Notes: generated by a model not told the origin, from the letters alone. 64,000 nt of DNA from Ruminococcus sp. Marseille-P6503 (GCF_900604945.1 NZ_UWPB01000001.1:620001-684000), one strand, 5' to 3'. Counted from the stretch's first letter, positions 26,565 through 35,563 are shown. Program-made: numbers and translations.

Positions 26565-26954
26565 ATGAGCGAAAACACTAAACTTGAATCCCTTGTAAAA
26601 ACGGCGATGGAAAAAATCAGGGAGATGACTGATTGTGAAACAGTCGTAGGCAAGCCTATCGTTACCTCCGACGGTACAACGGTCATTCCCGTTTCAAAGG
26701 TTTCATTCGGATTTGCCTCGGGCGGTTCGGATCTTCCTACCAAAACGACAAAGGATCAGTTCGGCGGCGGTTCCGGAGCGGGAATAACTATTCAGCCTAT
26801 GGCGTTTATAGTTATTCATAACGGCGAAACGAAGCTTCTGCAGATGACGACAAACACCTCCTATGAAAACGCGGTAGTAAATCTTGTTCCCGAAGTTGTG
26901 GATAAGATTATTGATTTTGTTGACAAAAAGACGGGCGGAAAGTCGGAGGAGTAA
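26565..26954 (+). CDS. ytfJ: GerW/YtfJ family sporulation protein
   Basis: The 129-aa protein has the YtfJ core: VVGKPIVTSDGTTVIPVSKVSFGFASGG, a Gly-rich FGGGSGAGITIQPMAFIVI strand and a C-terminal amphipathic helix (VPEVVDKIIDFV). In Bacillus the homologue GerW is needed for normal germination. The DUF2953-ytfJ pair is typical of endospore formers and supports the spoVM finding. Confidence 0.93.
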   Translation: MSENTKLESLVKTAMEKIREMTDCETVVGKPIVTSDGTTVIPVSKVSFGFASGGSDLPTKTTKDQFGGGSGAGITIQPMAFIVIHNGETKLLQMTTNTSYENAVVNLVPEVVDKIIDFVDKKTGGKSEE

Positions 26955-27037
26955 TTTCCCTGCTTGTTTTTCTGAATTAAATCTCTTGTCCGGCACATTA
27001 TATTATGGATGAAAATTATAATAAGGGTGTGTCTGAA

Positions 27038-28180
27038 TTGAGATTTGTATCGTTTGTTTCCGCGCTGATCATTGCTTTTTTATCGTTTGCTTTTAAAGCG
27101 GACGCTTATGAGCTTTCGGGAGTTTCCGCAAAAGGAGCGATCCTGATCGACGCCGCTACCGGAGAGGTTTTATACGAAAAAAACGGCTATGAGAAGCTTC
27201 CTATGGCAAGCACGACTAAAATAATGTCAGCACTGCTGGCGCTTGAACAGGGAGATCTTGACGAAAAATTTGTGGTAGACAAGGACGCCATTAAGGTAGA
27301 AGGCTCGTCAATGGGGCTTCAGGAGGGCGATATTGTCACAATGCGTACTCTCGTCTACGGAATGCTGCTGCCAAGCGGAAACGATGCCGCAAACTGTGCG
27401 GCGGTCAGAATTTCCGGCAGCGTGGAGGCGTTTGTTCAGCTTATGAACGAACGGGCGGCTGAAATGGGCTTGACTTCCACTCATTTTGTAACTCCCTCCG
27501 GTCTTGACGACTATACGGACGAGCATTATTCGACGGCTTACGATATGGCTTCGCTTGCGAGAGAAGCGCTTAAAAACGAAGATTTCAGAGAGATATGCGG
27601 CAAAAAGAACGCCAAGCTTGAATTCGGCAATCCTCCGTACGAAAGATGGCTTACCAATTCCAATAAGCTGCTTGCGATGTGCGACGGAGTGATAGGAGTT
27701 AAAACCGGCTTTACCGATAAGGCCAGAAGATGTCTTGTATCTGCCTGCGAAAGAGACGGAGCGACGCTGATATGCGTTACGCTCAACGACCCGGACGACT
27801 GGATAGATCACACCAGAATGTTCGATTACGGCTTTTCACTTATGTCAAAGCAGGAACTGCCGCTGGAAACCGATACGTTTGAAATCGGCGCGGTCGGTGG
27901 TACTGCCGACACAATTCTGTGCAAAACCGATAAGGTCAGGCTTACGCTTCCGGACGGAAAAGCGGAGAACGTGACCTGTAAAATTTTTATCCAGCCGTTT
28001 ATATATTGTCCCGCGGCTGAAAACGTTCAGGTCGGAAGAGCAGAGTATTATTATAACGGCGAGCTGATAGCTCAAAAGCCGGTCTATACGGCGCAGAGCG
28101 TCGGTGGTAAAACAGCGGAGCCGAAAAAAAGGGGCTTTTTGCAAAGCTGTATTGAGAAGGCAAAAATACTTTTTGAATAA
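27038..28180 (+). CDS. dacF: D-Ala-D-Ala carboxypeptidase DacF-type
   Basis: This exported PBP5-family enzyme has a signal peptide (hydrophobic FVSALIIAFLSFAF), the SxxK box in MASTTKIMSA, a canonical SGN in LPSGNDAAN and KTG in GVKTGFTDKARRC. The C-terminal domain ends without a clear hydrophobic anchor but with an amphipathic helix (QSCIEKAKILFE), as in PBP5-type proteins. DacF trims peptidoglycan, and in Bacillus it acts in the forespore. I prefer TTG 27038, preceded by AAGGGTG, over ATG 27005, which has no ribosome site; the longer reading would add 11 residues. Confidence 0.93.
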   Translation: MRFVSFVSALIIAFLSFAFKADAYELSGVSAKGAILIDAATGEVLYEKNGYEKLPMASTTKIMSALLALEQGDLDEKFVVDKDAIKVEGSSMGLQEGDIVTMRTLVYGMLLPSGNDAANCAAVRISGSVEAFVQLMNERAAEMGLTSTHFVTPSGLDDYTDEHYSTAYDMASLAREALKNEDFREICGKKNAKLEFGNPPYERWLTNSNKLLAMCDGVIGVKTGFTDKARRCLVSACERDGATLICVTLNDPDDWIDHTRMFDYGFSLMSKQELPLETDTFEIGAVGGTADTILCKTDKVRLTLPDGKAENVTCKIFIQPFIYCPAAENVQVGRAEYYYNGELIAQKPVYTAQSVGGKTAEPKKRGFLQSCIEKAKILFE

Positions 28181-28216
28181 CGGTCTGAAAAGACCGTACA
28201 TAGTTGAGGAGAATAT

Positions 28217-28951
28217 ATGGAAAAAATCAGACTTCAGAAGATAATCGCCGAAAGCGGCTATTGTTCAAGAAGAAAGGCCGAGGAGCTTATAGCTCAGGGA
28301 AGAGTGCAGGTAAACGGACGTCCCTGTGGTCTAGGCGATAAAGCGCTGCCTGGAAAAGATATTATAGCTGTAGACGGTGAAAGCATAGCGTTTACCAAGA
28401 AAAAGCGCATGTATTATATTATGCTGCACAAGCCGAGAGGCTATGTAACCACAATGAAGGACGAGCTCGACAGAAAATGCGTTACCGATCTGATTGACGG
28501 TATTCCGGCAAGAGTTTATCCTATAGGCAGGCTTGATAAAAATTCCGAGGGACTTTTGCTGTTCACCAACGACGGAAAGTTTGCAAATGATATTATGCAC
28601 CCTTCCTGTCATATTTCCAAGACCTACCGCGTAACAGTCCGTCCTGATATAAACGACGATCAGCTTACGGCGCTGTCTGAAGGCGTCGAGATAGACAGCG
28701 GGAAAACCCGCCCTTGTACTGTTCTGGTGCTTGATAAGCAGCCGGGCAGAGTGGTGCTTCAGATGACGATTCATGAGGGAAAAAAACGTCAGATAAGAAA
28801 AATGTGCGAGGCGGTGGGACTTGAGGTGGCAAGGCTGAAACGAACCTCTGTCGGTCCTTTGAAGCTTGGTATGCTCAAACCGGGAGAATACCGTGAGCTT
28901 AAGCCTGATGAGCTGAGGGCGCTGAGAAACGCGCTTGCGAAAAACAAATAA
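28217..28951 (+). CDS. rluB: Pseudouridine synthase (RsuA/RluB family)
   Basis: The 244-aa enzyme has an S4 RNA-binding domain (LQKIIAESGYCSRRKAEELI) and the RsuA-type catalytic domain with GRLDKNSEGLLLFTNDG, whose Asp is the nucleophile, and the EGKKRQIRKMCEA motif. RluB modifies U2605 of 23S rRNA in relatives. It ends the operon before a terminator. Confidence 0.93.
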   Translation: MEKIRLQKIIAESGYCSRRKAEELIAQGRVQVNGRPCGLGDKALPGKDIIAVDGESIAFTKKKRMYYIMLHKPRGYVTTMKDELDRKCVTDLIDGIPARVYPIGRLDKNSEGLLLFTNDGKFANDIMHPSCHISKTYRVTVRPDINDDQLTALSEGVEIDSGKTRPCTVLVLDKQPGRVVLQMTIHEGKKRQIRKMCEAVGLEVARLKRTSVGPLKLGMLKPGEYRELKPDELRALRNALAKNK

Positions 28952-28955
28952 ACAG

Positions 28956-28984
28956 AATCAGCGGTTGTACAGCCGCTGATTTTT
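28956..28984 (+). terminator. Intrinsic terminator after rluB
   Basis: A 9-bp stem (28956-28964 with 28973-28981) with an 8-nt loop runs into T's. Confidence 0.82.
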
Positions 28985-29050
28985 ATATGTACATATAATG
29001 AACAAAAAATGTTTAAGACGTAAAAAGTAAAGAAAATTCTGCTTTTATTC

Positions 29051-29079
29051 TTGCTAAATCGTTTGAAAAATAGTATAAT
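29051..29079 (+). promoter_or_regulatory. Promoter of the biotin-dependent carboxyltransferase operon
   Basis: TTGCTA (29051-29056) and TATAAT (29074-29079) have a 17-nt spacer. Confidence 0.62.
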
Positions 29080-29157
29080 AATATTCGTATAGCTATGACA
29101 GAACGTTTTGCGTCCGCATAGGTTTGTCGTAGAATTTTGTTACATGGAGGAAACTGT

Positions 29158-30540
29158 ATGTCTGATTCAATTTCAACTCTTGCCGAGCTTCAGGCGATGA
29201 CTGCGGCTCCTGCTTCTGCAAGAAACCGTCTGGCATATTTGTTTGATGAGGGAAAATATACCGAGCTTGATCCTTATGCCAAGTCGGGCTGCGGGCTTTC
29301 AGGCGTGGTTACCGCTTACGGTTATGTTGACGGAAATCCAGTTTATGCGTTTTCACAGGATATATCGGTCAACAGCGGAGCGCTTTCAAAGGTTCAGGCA
29401 GATAAAATTGCTAAAATATTAGATATGGCTGCGGCAACAGGCGTTCCTGTTGTCGGAATTTATGATTCGTTCGGAGCTGATCTGAACGACGGATTTGCTG
29501 CGATGTCCGCTTACGGTGAGCTGCTTATGCGTGTTTCAAATCTTTCCGGAGTGGTTCCTCAGATTGCGGTTGTTGCCGGAACCTGTGCGGGAACTGCGGC
29601 TATGCTTGCCGAATCCGCTGATTTTACTGTGATTACCAAGGCTTCAGAGCTTTATACCGCTCCGAATTCCGATATAAAGAATCTTGCCGAAAATGCCGCT
29701 GCAAACGGTACCGCGTGCATTGTAGCAGCTGACGATAAGACTGCGGTGGAGGCTGTTAAGGATATTCTCAGCAAGCTTCCGCAGAATAATCTTTCACCTG
29801 TTCCTATGTATGAGTTTGAAGCGCCTGCTTCGGCCTTCGGAAACGACGCTGTTTCTCAGGCGGAGGCTGTGTTTGACGCGGGAAGCCTGATTGAGCTTTA
29901 TGCAGGATACGGAAAGGCCTCTTATACTGCTCTAGGAACTCTGGGCGGCGCTTCCGTCGGCATTATTGCAACAAATAAGACCGACGATAAGCTTACTGCC
30001 GACGACTGCTCCAAGATCGCCCGATTTGTAAGAACCTGCGACGCCTACGCGCTTCCGGTAATCACTTTTGTTGATACCGAGGGCTTTGCCGCGGACGATG
30101 AAACCGAAGCAGCGGGCGCTGTAAAGAGCATGGCAAAGCTTGCTCATGCTTATGCTGAAGCAACTACTATAAAGCTGGCTGTCATAACCGGTAAAGCATA
30201 CGGTCCCGCGTATATCGCGCTGGCGGGAAGAGGAGCAAATGCGGATATGACGTTTGCCCTTCCGCACGCTGTGATCTCTCCGCTGAATCCTGAAGCCGCG
30301 GTTGAATTTCTTTATCATGACAAGCTTAAGGGGGCTGAGGATCTTGCCGCCAAGCGCAATGAGCTGGCGGAAAAATATGCCGCTGAGGAAGCCTGCGCGG
30401 CGGCTGCCGCTCAGAAAAACTGCCTTGACAATATCGTTGAAGGCGGCGATATACGCGATATTCTTATATCTTCAGTGGAGATAATGGCAGGAAAGCGTAT
30501 TTCCAGACTTCCCAAAAAGCACAGCAACATACAGATTTAA
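29158..30540 (+). CDS. Carboxyltransferase, acyl-CoA-dependent (12S-like subunit)
   Basis: The 460-aa protein has the crotonase-type carboxyltransferase fold of the MmdA/PccB/transcarboxylase-12S family, though divergent and shorter than the usual ~510 aa. Recognisable pieces are the N-terminal CGLSGVVTAYGYVDGNPVYAFSQD, KIAKILDMAAATGVPVVGIYDS, VVAGTCAGTAAMLAESADF and the C-terminal GAVKSMAKLAHAYAEAT / ITGKAYGPAYIALAGRGANAD block that binds the acyl-CoA and biotin. It likely moves CO2 between an acyl-CoA (methylmalonyl- or malonyl-type) and biotin on the next gene's product. ATG 29158 follows a GGAGG site. Confidence 0.82.
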   Translation: MSDSISTLAELQAMTAAPASARNRLAYLFDEGKYTELDPYAKSGCGLSGVVTAYGYVDGNPVYAFSQDISVNSGALSKVQADKIAKILDMAAATGVPVVGIYDSFGADLNDGFAAMSAYGELLMRVSNLSGVVPQIAVVAGTCAGTAAMLAESADFTVITKASELYTAPNSDIKNLAENAAANGTACIVAADDKTAVEAVKDILSKLPQNNLSPVPMYEFEAPASAFGNDAVSQAEAVFDAGSLIELYAGYGKASYTALGTLGGASVGIIATNKTDDKLTADDCSKIARFVRTCDAYALPVITFVDTEGFAADDETEAAGAVKSMAKLAHAYAEATTIKLAVITGKAYGPAYIALAGRGANADMTFALPHAVISPLNPEAAVEFLYHDKLKGAEDLAAKRNELAEKYAAEEACAAAAAQKNCLDNIVEGGDIRDILISSVEIMAGKRISRLPKKHSNIQI

Positions 30541-30585
30541 TGCCGGTTCGGTCAGAATAAAAAATTGAGATTGGTGGTTGTAAGT

Positions 30586-30948
30586 ATGAAAAGATATAAT
30601 ATTACAGTAAACGGAAAAACATACGACGTTGCGGTGGAGGAGATAGGCTCTGATTCCGCTGCTCCGGCTGTTTCCTCACCTGCGCCCGCGGCAGCTCCCG
30701 CTCCTGCAGCTGCTCCGGCTGCTCCTGTGGCTGACGGAACAAAGGTTACAGCTCCTATGCCGGGAACGGTTCTTGATATCAAGGTTGCTGTTGGCGATAC
30801 TGTTGACGCCGGACAGCCTGTAGCTATTCTTGAAGCTATGAAAATGGAAAATGATGTAAACTCTCCATGCGCAGGCAAGGTGATCAGCGTTAATACAACT
30901 AAAGGCTCATCCGTTGAAACAGGAGAGGTTCTTGCTGTAATCGGCTGA
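30586..30948 (+). CDS. Biotin carboxyl carrier protein (1.3S-like subunit)
   Basis: The 120-aa protein starts MKRYNITVNGKTYDV, has an Ala/Pro-rich hinge (about residues 28-55) and a C-terminal biotinyl domain with EAMKMEN, whose second Met-flanked Lys is the biotinylation site. This is the size and layout of the 1.3S transcarboxylase or decarboxylase gamma subunit. It links the carboxyltransferase before it to the oxaloacetate-type subunit after it. ATG 30586 was chosen because GGTGG lies upstream. Confidence 0.93.
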   Translation: MKRYNITVNGKTYDVAVEEIGSDSAAPAVSSPAPAAAPAPAAAPAAPVADGTKVTAPMPGTVLDIKVAVGDTVDAGQPVAILEAMKMENDVNSPCAGKVISVNTTKGSSVETGEVLAVIG

Positions 30949-30981
30949 TAAAAAACTTTGCTTTTGAAAGGATTGAAATAA

Positions 30982-32379
30982 ATGGGTAAGCTAAAAATTA
31001 CTGAGACCGTCCTTCGTGACGCTCATCAGTCGCTTATTGCTACAAGAATGTCGATCGACGAAATGAAGCCGATTCTCTCAAAGATAGATGAGGTAGGCTT
31101 TCATTCGGCTGAGGTATGGGGCGGCGCGACCTTCGATTCCTGCATTAGGTTCTTAAACGAGGATCCGTGGGAAAGACTTCGCACTATCAGGAAGGCTATG
31201 CCTAATACAAAACTTCAGATGCTGTTCAGAGGACAGAATATGCTGGGTTACCGTCATTATGCCGACGATCTGGTAGAATACTTTGTTCAGAAGTCTATTG
31301 CAAACGGAATTGATATCATCAGGATTTTTGACGCTCTTAACGATATACGTAATCTTGAAACCGCTATTAAGGCCGCCAACAGGGAAAAGGGTCATGCTCA
31401 GGTTGCAATCTCCTATACGCTCGGAGAGGTATTTACTCATGAGTATTATATGGATTACGCCAAGAGGATAGAGGCCGCCGGTGCGGATTCGATCTGTATC
31501 AAGGATATGGCCGCTCTGCTTACTCCTTATGAGGCTTCAACTCTTGTAAGGGATATAAAATCGGTTGTAAGCATACCTGTTCAGCTTCATACTCACTATA
31601 CCTCGGGACTCGCTTCAATGTGTATCCTCAAGGCTGTAGAGGCCGGAGTTGACGCGGTTGATACCGCTATGTCGCCGCTTGCGCTGGGAACGTCGCACGC
31701 TCCTACCGAGTCTATAGTCGCTACATTCCAAGGCACAGAGTACGATACAGGTCTTGACCTTGTCAAGCTGAATGAGATCAGGGATTACTTTATGGAGCTT
31801 CGCCAGAAGTATATTGACAGCGGTCTTCTTGACCCGTCTATGCTTGCGACAAATACCAACGCGCTGCTTTATCAGGTTCCCGGAGGAATGCTTTCAAATC
31901 TGCTTTCTCAGCTTAAGCAGGCGGGTAAAGCGGATCAGCTGGAGGATGTTCTGAAGGAAGTTCCGAGAGTCCGCAAGGATTCAGGTTACCCTCCGCTCGT
32001 TACGCCTACTTCTCAGATCGTTGGCACTCAGGCTGTGTTCAACGTTATAATGGGCGAAAGATATAAGACGGTAACCAAGGAATTCAAGGGGCTTGTCAAA
32101 GGCGAGTACGGTAAGACGCCTGTTGAGATAGATCCGGAATTTCAGAAGAAAATCATCGGTGAGGAACAGCCTGTAACCTGCCGTCCGGCGGACTTGCTGA
32201 AGCCCGAGCTTGATGAAATGCGTAAGGAGTGCTCAGAGTGGACCGAGCAGGAGGAGGACGTTCTTACCTATGCTATGTTCCCAAAGGTTGCTCCCAAGTT
32301 CTTTGAGCAGAGAAGGAACAAGAAATACGGTATCGACGGAAAACATTCCGACGCCGCTAATAAGGTACATCCGGTTTAA
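30982..32379 (+). CDS. Oxaloacetate decarboxylase alpha / transcarboxylase 5S-type subunit
   Basis: The 465-aa protein has the pyruvate-carboxyltransferase TIM barrel: ETVLRDAHQSLIATRMS (metal Asp), WGGATFDSCIRFL, FDALNDIRN, CIKDMAALLTP (Lys that is carboxylated in relatives) and the metal-binding HTHYTSG, then the PYC/OadA C-terminal domain. It lacks a fused biotinyl domain, which is supplied by the preceding gene, as in Propionibacterium 5S. It should exchange carboxyl between oxaloacetate/pyruvate and carboxybiotin. No membrane OadB/MmdB subunit is visible nearby, favouring a soluble transcarboxylase over a Na+ pump. Confidence 0.9.
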   Translation: MGKLKITETVLRDAHQSLIATRMSIDEMKPILSKIDEVGFHSAEVWGGATFDSCIRFLNEDPWERLRTIRKAMPNTKLQMLFRGQNMLGYRHYADDLVEYFVQKSIANGIDIIRIFDALNDIRNLETAIKAANREKGHAQVAISYTLGEVFTHEYYMDYAKRIEAAGADSICIKDMAALLTPYEASTLVRDIKSVVSIPVQLHTHYTSGLASMCILKAVEAGVDAVDTAMSPLALGTSHAPTESIVATFQGTEYDTGLDLVKLNEIRDYFMELRQKYIDSGLLDPSMLATNTNALLYQVPGGMLSNLLSQLKQAGKADQLEDVLKEVPRVRKDSGYPPLVTPTSQIVGTQAVFNVIMGERYKTVTKEFKGLVKGEYGKTPVEIDPEFQKKIIGEEQPVTCRPADLLKPELDEMRKECSEWTEQEEDVLTYAMFPKVAPKFFEQRRNKKYGIDGKHSDAANKVHPV

Positions 32380-32385
32380 AGCCTT

Positions 32386-32421
32386 AAAAGCTGTCCTATA
32401 AAACGGACAGCTTTTCTTTTT
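32386..32421 (+). terminator. Intrinsic terminator after the carboxyltransferase operon
   Basis: A perfect 11-bp stem (32386-32396 with 32405-32415) is followed by a T-rich tract. Confidence 0.88.
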
Positions 32422-32435
32422 GTATAAATTTTTCC

Positions 32436-32464
32436 TTGCAAAGATACTGCTTATATGCTATAAT
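32436..32464 (+). promoter_or_regulatory. Promoter of the DUF4317 gene
   Basis: TTGCAA (32436-32441) and TATAAT (32459-32464) have a 17-nt spacer, 30 bases before the start codon. Confidence 0.65.
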
Positions 32465-32494
32465 ATACAATAGAAAAATACGGAGGGCTCATTA

Positions 32495-33628
32495 ATGAAT
32501 AAAAAAGAAGTAAATGAAATTAAAAAGAATTTCAGCGACGACTGCGGTTTTTTTACAGTCAATCATGTAGTTCAGGCGTTTGTTGATTCGGAAAAGAATA
32601 TAAAGTTCAAGTCAAATCAGCTTTACAATACCATGCCTGCGGACGAGTCCGAGCTTATAATGATAATACTGAAAAAGGTTCTCAGCGGTTCGATAGGAAA
32701 GAATCTGCTGGAGTATCAGTTTCCGAAGGACGCGTATCTTGAGGGCGGAGCTCAGCCTTTTATGTACGAGGTTATGAAAAGCAAATTTCTTGACGATGAT
32801 ATTACGGATAAGTTCCTTAGCGCCATAACGGAAAAAATGGAGTATGTATCAACCTATGCGATATTTTCCGCTCACTGTACATACAGCGTTCTGAACAAAA
32901 ACAAGTCGGACGAAATACCTGACGACGCGGAATCGGAAATTGATTATAATTTTATTATTACCGCGATCTGTCCCGTTAATCTGCGTATAGACGGCTTGAT
33001 TTACAGTGATGAATCCAATGAGATCGTAAAAAAAGCTTCCTGCGACCGCATAGTCGAGCTGCCAAGCGACGGATTTCTGTTTCCGGTATTTTCAGACCGC
33101 ACTCCTGATGTAAACGGCGTGCTGTACTATACAAAAAATCCTAATAAGCCCAACACTTCAATTGTAAACGACCTTTTGGGATGTGAGTTTGTCATGTCCT
33201 GTAAATCGGAAAAGGAAACCTTCCGCGCAATACTGAATAATGTTGTCGGCGACGAGCTTGATTATGGACTTATAACTACCGTAAACGATAAAATCGCCGA
33301 AATAGTGGATCAGTCAAGTCATGAAACTGAAATTCCTACCGTAGACGACAGAAAATTATCGTCGATTTTGTGGGAGGCGGGAGTAAGTCAGGACAAGCTT
33401 GAGCAGCTCCCGAAGGTATACGAATCGGCTATGGGAGATAAGCCGCTTACCGCTGTCAATCTTGTAGAGCGCAGGACTGTTTTGTCGGCTCCGAGCATAA
33501 CTGTAAATATTTCTAAGGAAGCTGTGGATAAAGTTCACACCCGGGTCATCGACGGCAGAAAATGTCTTATTATTGATCTTGACGATCCGGAAATTTCAGT
33601 AAACGGAATGCCTGCGAATATTGAATAA
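32495..33628 (+). CDS. DUF4317 family protein
   Basis: The 377-aa protein matches the DUF4317 pattern common in gut Clostridia: MNKKEVNEIKKNFSDDCGFF at the start, a central TYAIFSAHCTYSVL segment and a C-terminal INVSKEAVDKVHTR-like region (here ITVNISKEAVDKVHTRVIDG). It has no signal peptide or membrane helix. Function is unknown. The gene is monocistronic with its own promoter (GGAGG site) and shares a bidirectional terminator with citrate synthase. Confidence 0.85.
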   Translation: MNKKEVNEIKKNFSDDCGFFTVNHVVQAFVDSEKNIKFKSNQLYNTMPADESELIMIILKKVLSGSIGKNLLEYQFPKDAYLEGGAQPFMYEVMKSKFLDDDITDKFLSAITEKMEYVSTYAIFSAHCTYSVLNKNKSDEIPDDAESEIDYNFIITAICPVNLRIDGLIYSDESNEIVKKASCDRIVELPSDGFLFPVFSDRTPDVNGVLYYTKNPNKPNTSIVNDLLGCEFVMSCKSEKETFRAILNNVVGDELDYGLITTVNDKIAEIVDQSSHETEIPTVDDRKLSSILWEAGVSQDKLEQLPKVYESAMGDKPLTAVNLVERRTVLSAPSITVNISKEAVDKVHTRVIDGRKCLIIDLDDPEISVNGMPANIE

Positions 33629-33667
33629 AAAAACTGTCCGAAGCATTAAAGCTTTGGACAGTTTTTT
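33627..33667. terminator. Bidirectional terminator between DUF4317 gene and gltA
   Basis: An 18-bp stem (33627-33644 with 33650-33667, one G-T pair) flanked by A and T runs separates two convergent genes. Confidence 0.88.
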
Positions 33668-33681
33668 TGAGAAAGGATATA

Positions 33682-35043
33682 TTATCTTTCGGAAAGAGGC
33701 GTGTACTCTCTTTCCTCTGAAACGCTTTTATATGCCGGACGGATAATTTTCCCTGCGTTTATAAGCTCCTCCATACGGTGCGCGGACCAGCCGGCAATTC
33801 TCGCAACGGCAAAAATAGGAGTATAAAGCTCCATGGGAAGCCCCAGCATACTGTATGCAAAGCCGCTGTAGAAATCAACGTTTGCGCTTACGCCCTTATA
33901 AATTTTCTTTTCTTTTGCAATAACCTTCGGAGCAAGCTCTTCAACCTTTGAATAGAGATTGAACTCATCAGTAAGCCCCTTTTCCTGCGACAGGCTCTTG
34001 ACAAATCTTCTGAACACTTTGGCTCTCGGGTCAGAAATGGAATAAACTGCATGACCCATTCCGTAGATAAGACCGGCCTTGTCAAACGCTTCCTTGTGGA
34101 GCAGCTTGGTAAGATACGCTTCAATTGCTTCGTCATCGTTCCAGTCGCGAACGTTTGCTTTCAGGTCGTCAAACATCTTCATTACCTTGATGTTGGCTCC
34201 TCCGTGTTTAGGTCCTTTGAGCGAGCATAAAGCCGCGGCAATCGCCGAATAGGTATCGGTGCCGGAGGAGGTTACAACGTGTGTGGTAAAAGTAGAGTTG
34301 TTTCCGCCTCCGTGTTCCGCGTGAAGCACTAAAGCGATGTCGAGCACTCTGGCTTCAAGCTCTGTATATTTGCAGTCGGGGCGCAGCAGATAAAGAATAT
34401 TTTCCGCGGTTGATTTTTCAGGGTCGGGAAGATGTATAAAGAAGCTTTGCCTTCCTATATAAAAATTATAAGCCTGAAAACCGTATACCGAAAGTATCGG
34501 GAAAACAGCGATAAGCTGCAGGCACTGTCTCATAACGTTGTCAAGAGAAATGTCGTTGGCGTTTGAATCGTAGGAATGTAAGGTAAGGATACTTTTCGCC
34601 AAAGTGTTCATCATATCGTCGCTGGGAGCCTTCATTATAACGTCCCTTACGAAATTGGTAGGCAAGGTTCTGTATTCACCCAGAAGTCTTGAAAAATCGT
34701 CAAGCTGTTCTCTGGAAGGAAGCTCGCCGTACAACAGCAGATATACTATTTCCTCAAAGCCGAAACGCTTGTCCTTTACAAACCCGTCAATGATATTTCT
34801 TACGTTTATTCCGCGGTAAAAAAGCTCGCCTTCGCAGGGAACCGAAACTCCGTCCTTTACAACGCTTGAGCGAACCTCGGAGATTTCGGTAAGTCCGGCA
34901 AGAACTCCTTTTCCGTTTATATCCCTAAGTCCTCTCTTTACGTCGTATTTGCCGTAAAGCTCCGGATCTATCCGATTATGCTCCACGCATTTGCGGGTCA
35001 GCTCTCTGATTTCGTCGGTGATATCCGAATAATTATTTCCCAT
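33682..35043 (-). CDS. gltA: Citrate synthase
   Basis: The 453-aa enzyme condenses oxaloacetate with acetyl-CoA. The catalytic residues appear in LHAEHGGGNNSTF (His), YGMGHAVYSISDPRA (His and Arg) and NVDFYSGFAYSMLG (Asp), and the N-terminal REL...GLRDINGKG segment fits the citrate/2-methylcitrate synthase family of Clostridia. It starts 22 bases after the MarR gene, so both are probably read from the MarR promoter. No aconitase or isocitrate dehydrogenase is present in the window. Confidence 0.95.
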   Translation of the reverse strand: MGNNYSDITDEIRELTRKCVEHNRIDPELYGKYDVKRGLRDINGKGVLAGLTEISEVRSSVVKDGVSVPCEGELFYRGINVRNIIDGFVKDKRFGFEEIVYLLLYGELPSREQLDDFSRLLGEYRTLPTNFVRDVIMKAPSDDMMNTLAKSILTLHSYDSNANDISLDNVMRQCLQLIAVFPILSVYGFQAYNFYIGRQSFFIHLPDPEKSTAENILYLLRPDCKYTELEARVLDIALVLHAEHGGGNNSTFTTHVVTSSGTDTYSAIAAALCSLKGPKHGGANIKVMKMFDDLKANVRDWNDDEAIEAYLTKLLHKEAFDKAGLIYGMGHAVYSISDPRAKVFRRFVKSLSQEKGLTDEFNLYSKVEELAPKVIAKEKKIYKGVSANVDFYSGFAYSMLGLPMELYTPIFAVARIAGWSAHRMEELINAGKIIRPAYKSVSEEREYTPLSER

Positions 35044-35065
35044 ACTTTTTGCCTCCTTATTTTTA

Positions 35066-35497
35066 TTAGTTAAGATATCTGGAAGCGTTTTCCGCTATCT
35101 TTACCATAAGTCTGCTGACAATTTCAATTTCATTTTCCGAAAGTCCCTTGACCAGCTTTTCATTAATTTCCTCTTTGGCTTCATAGATCCGTTTTACGGC
35201 CGGAAAGCCTTTATCCGTAACGAAAGCGTGTCTGCGCCTGCCGTCGGTCTCGTCGTCCTCAATTCTGATATAACCAAGCTTTTGAAGCTTTTTCAGCGAT
35301 CTGGTGATCGTGCTTTTATCAAAACCGCCCTTGTGTGCAAGGTCGGCAAGATTGATCCCCGGATTTTCATAAATATTTATCAGAAAAAATTGCTGACCGC
35401 TTCCTATTCCGAACTGTTTAAGCGCCTTGTCGTAATAGCCTTTGCATTCTCTTGTTATTATCGAAGTATATTTACTGAACCTGTATTGCGGATCCAT
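35066..35497 (-). CDS. MarR-family regulator upstream of citrate synthase
   Basis: The 143-aa protein has the MarR winged helix: NPGINLADLAHKGGFDKSTITRSLKKLQKLGYI and the wing EDDETDGRRRHAFVTDKG, with dimerisation helices at both ends. ATG 35497 was chosen because GGAGG lies 5 nt upstream; an in-frame reading 66 bases longer would run through the promoter. A perfect inverted repeat (TAGTTG-6-CAACTA) overlaps its own -10 region, so it likely represses itself and citrate synthase until a ligand binds. Confidence 0.92.
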   Translation of the reverse strand: MDPQYRFSKYTSIITRECKGYYDKALKQFGIGSGQQFFLINIYENPGINLADLAHKGGFDKSTITRSLKKLQKLGYIRIEDDETDGRRRHAFVTDKGFPAVKRIYEAKEEINEKLVKGLSENEIEIVSRLMVKIAENASRYLN

Positions 35498-35517
35498 GCA
35501 GCTGCCTCCGTATAGAT

Positions 35518-35535
35518 TAGTTGAATATACAACTA
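35518..35535. promoter_or_regulatory. Probable MarR operator
   Basis: TAGTTG and CAACTA form a perfect 6-bp inverted repeat separated by 6 bases (35518-35535). It touches the -10 box of the MarR-gltA promoter, the usual place for an autorepressor site. Confidence 0.55.
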
Positions 35536-35563
35536 TTATATCACAGAATAGTTTACAAGTCAA
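35535..35563 (-). promoter_or_regulatory. Promoter of the MarR-gltA operon
   Basis: On the minus strand TTGACT (35558-35563) and TATAAT (35535-35540) have a 17-nt spacer. Confidence 0.7.
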
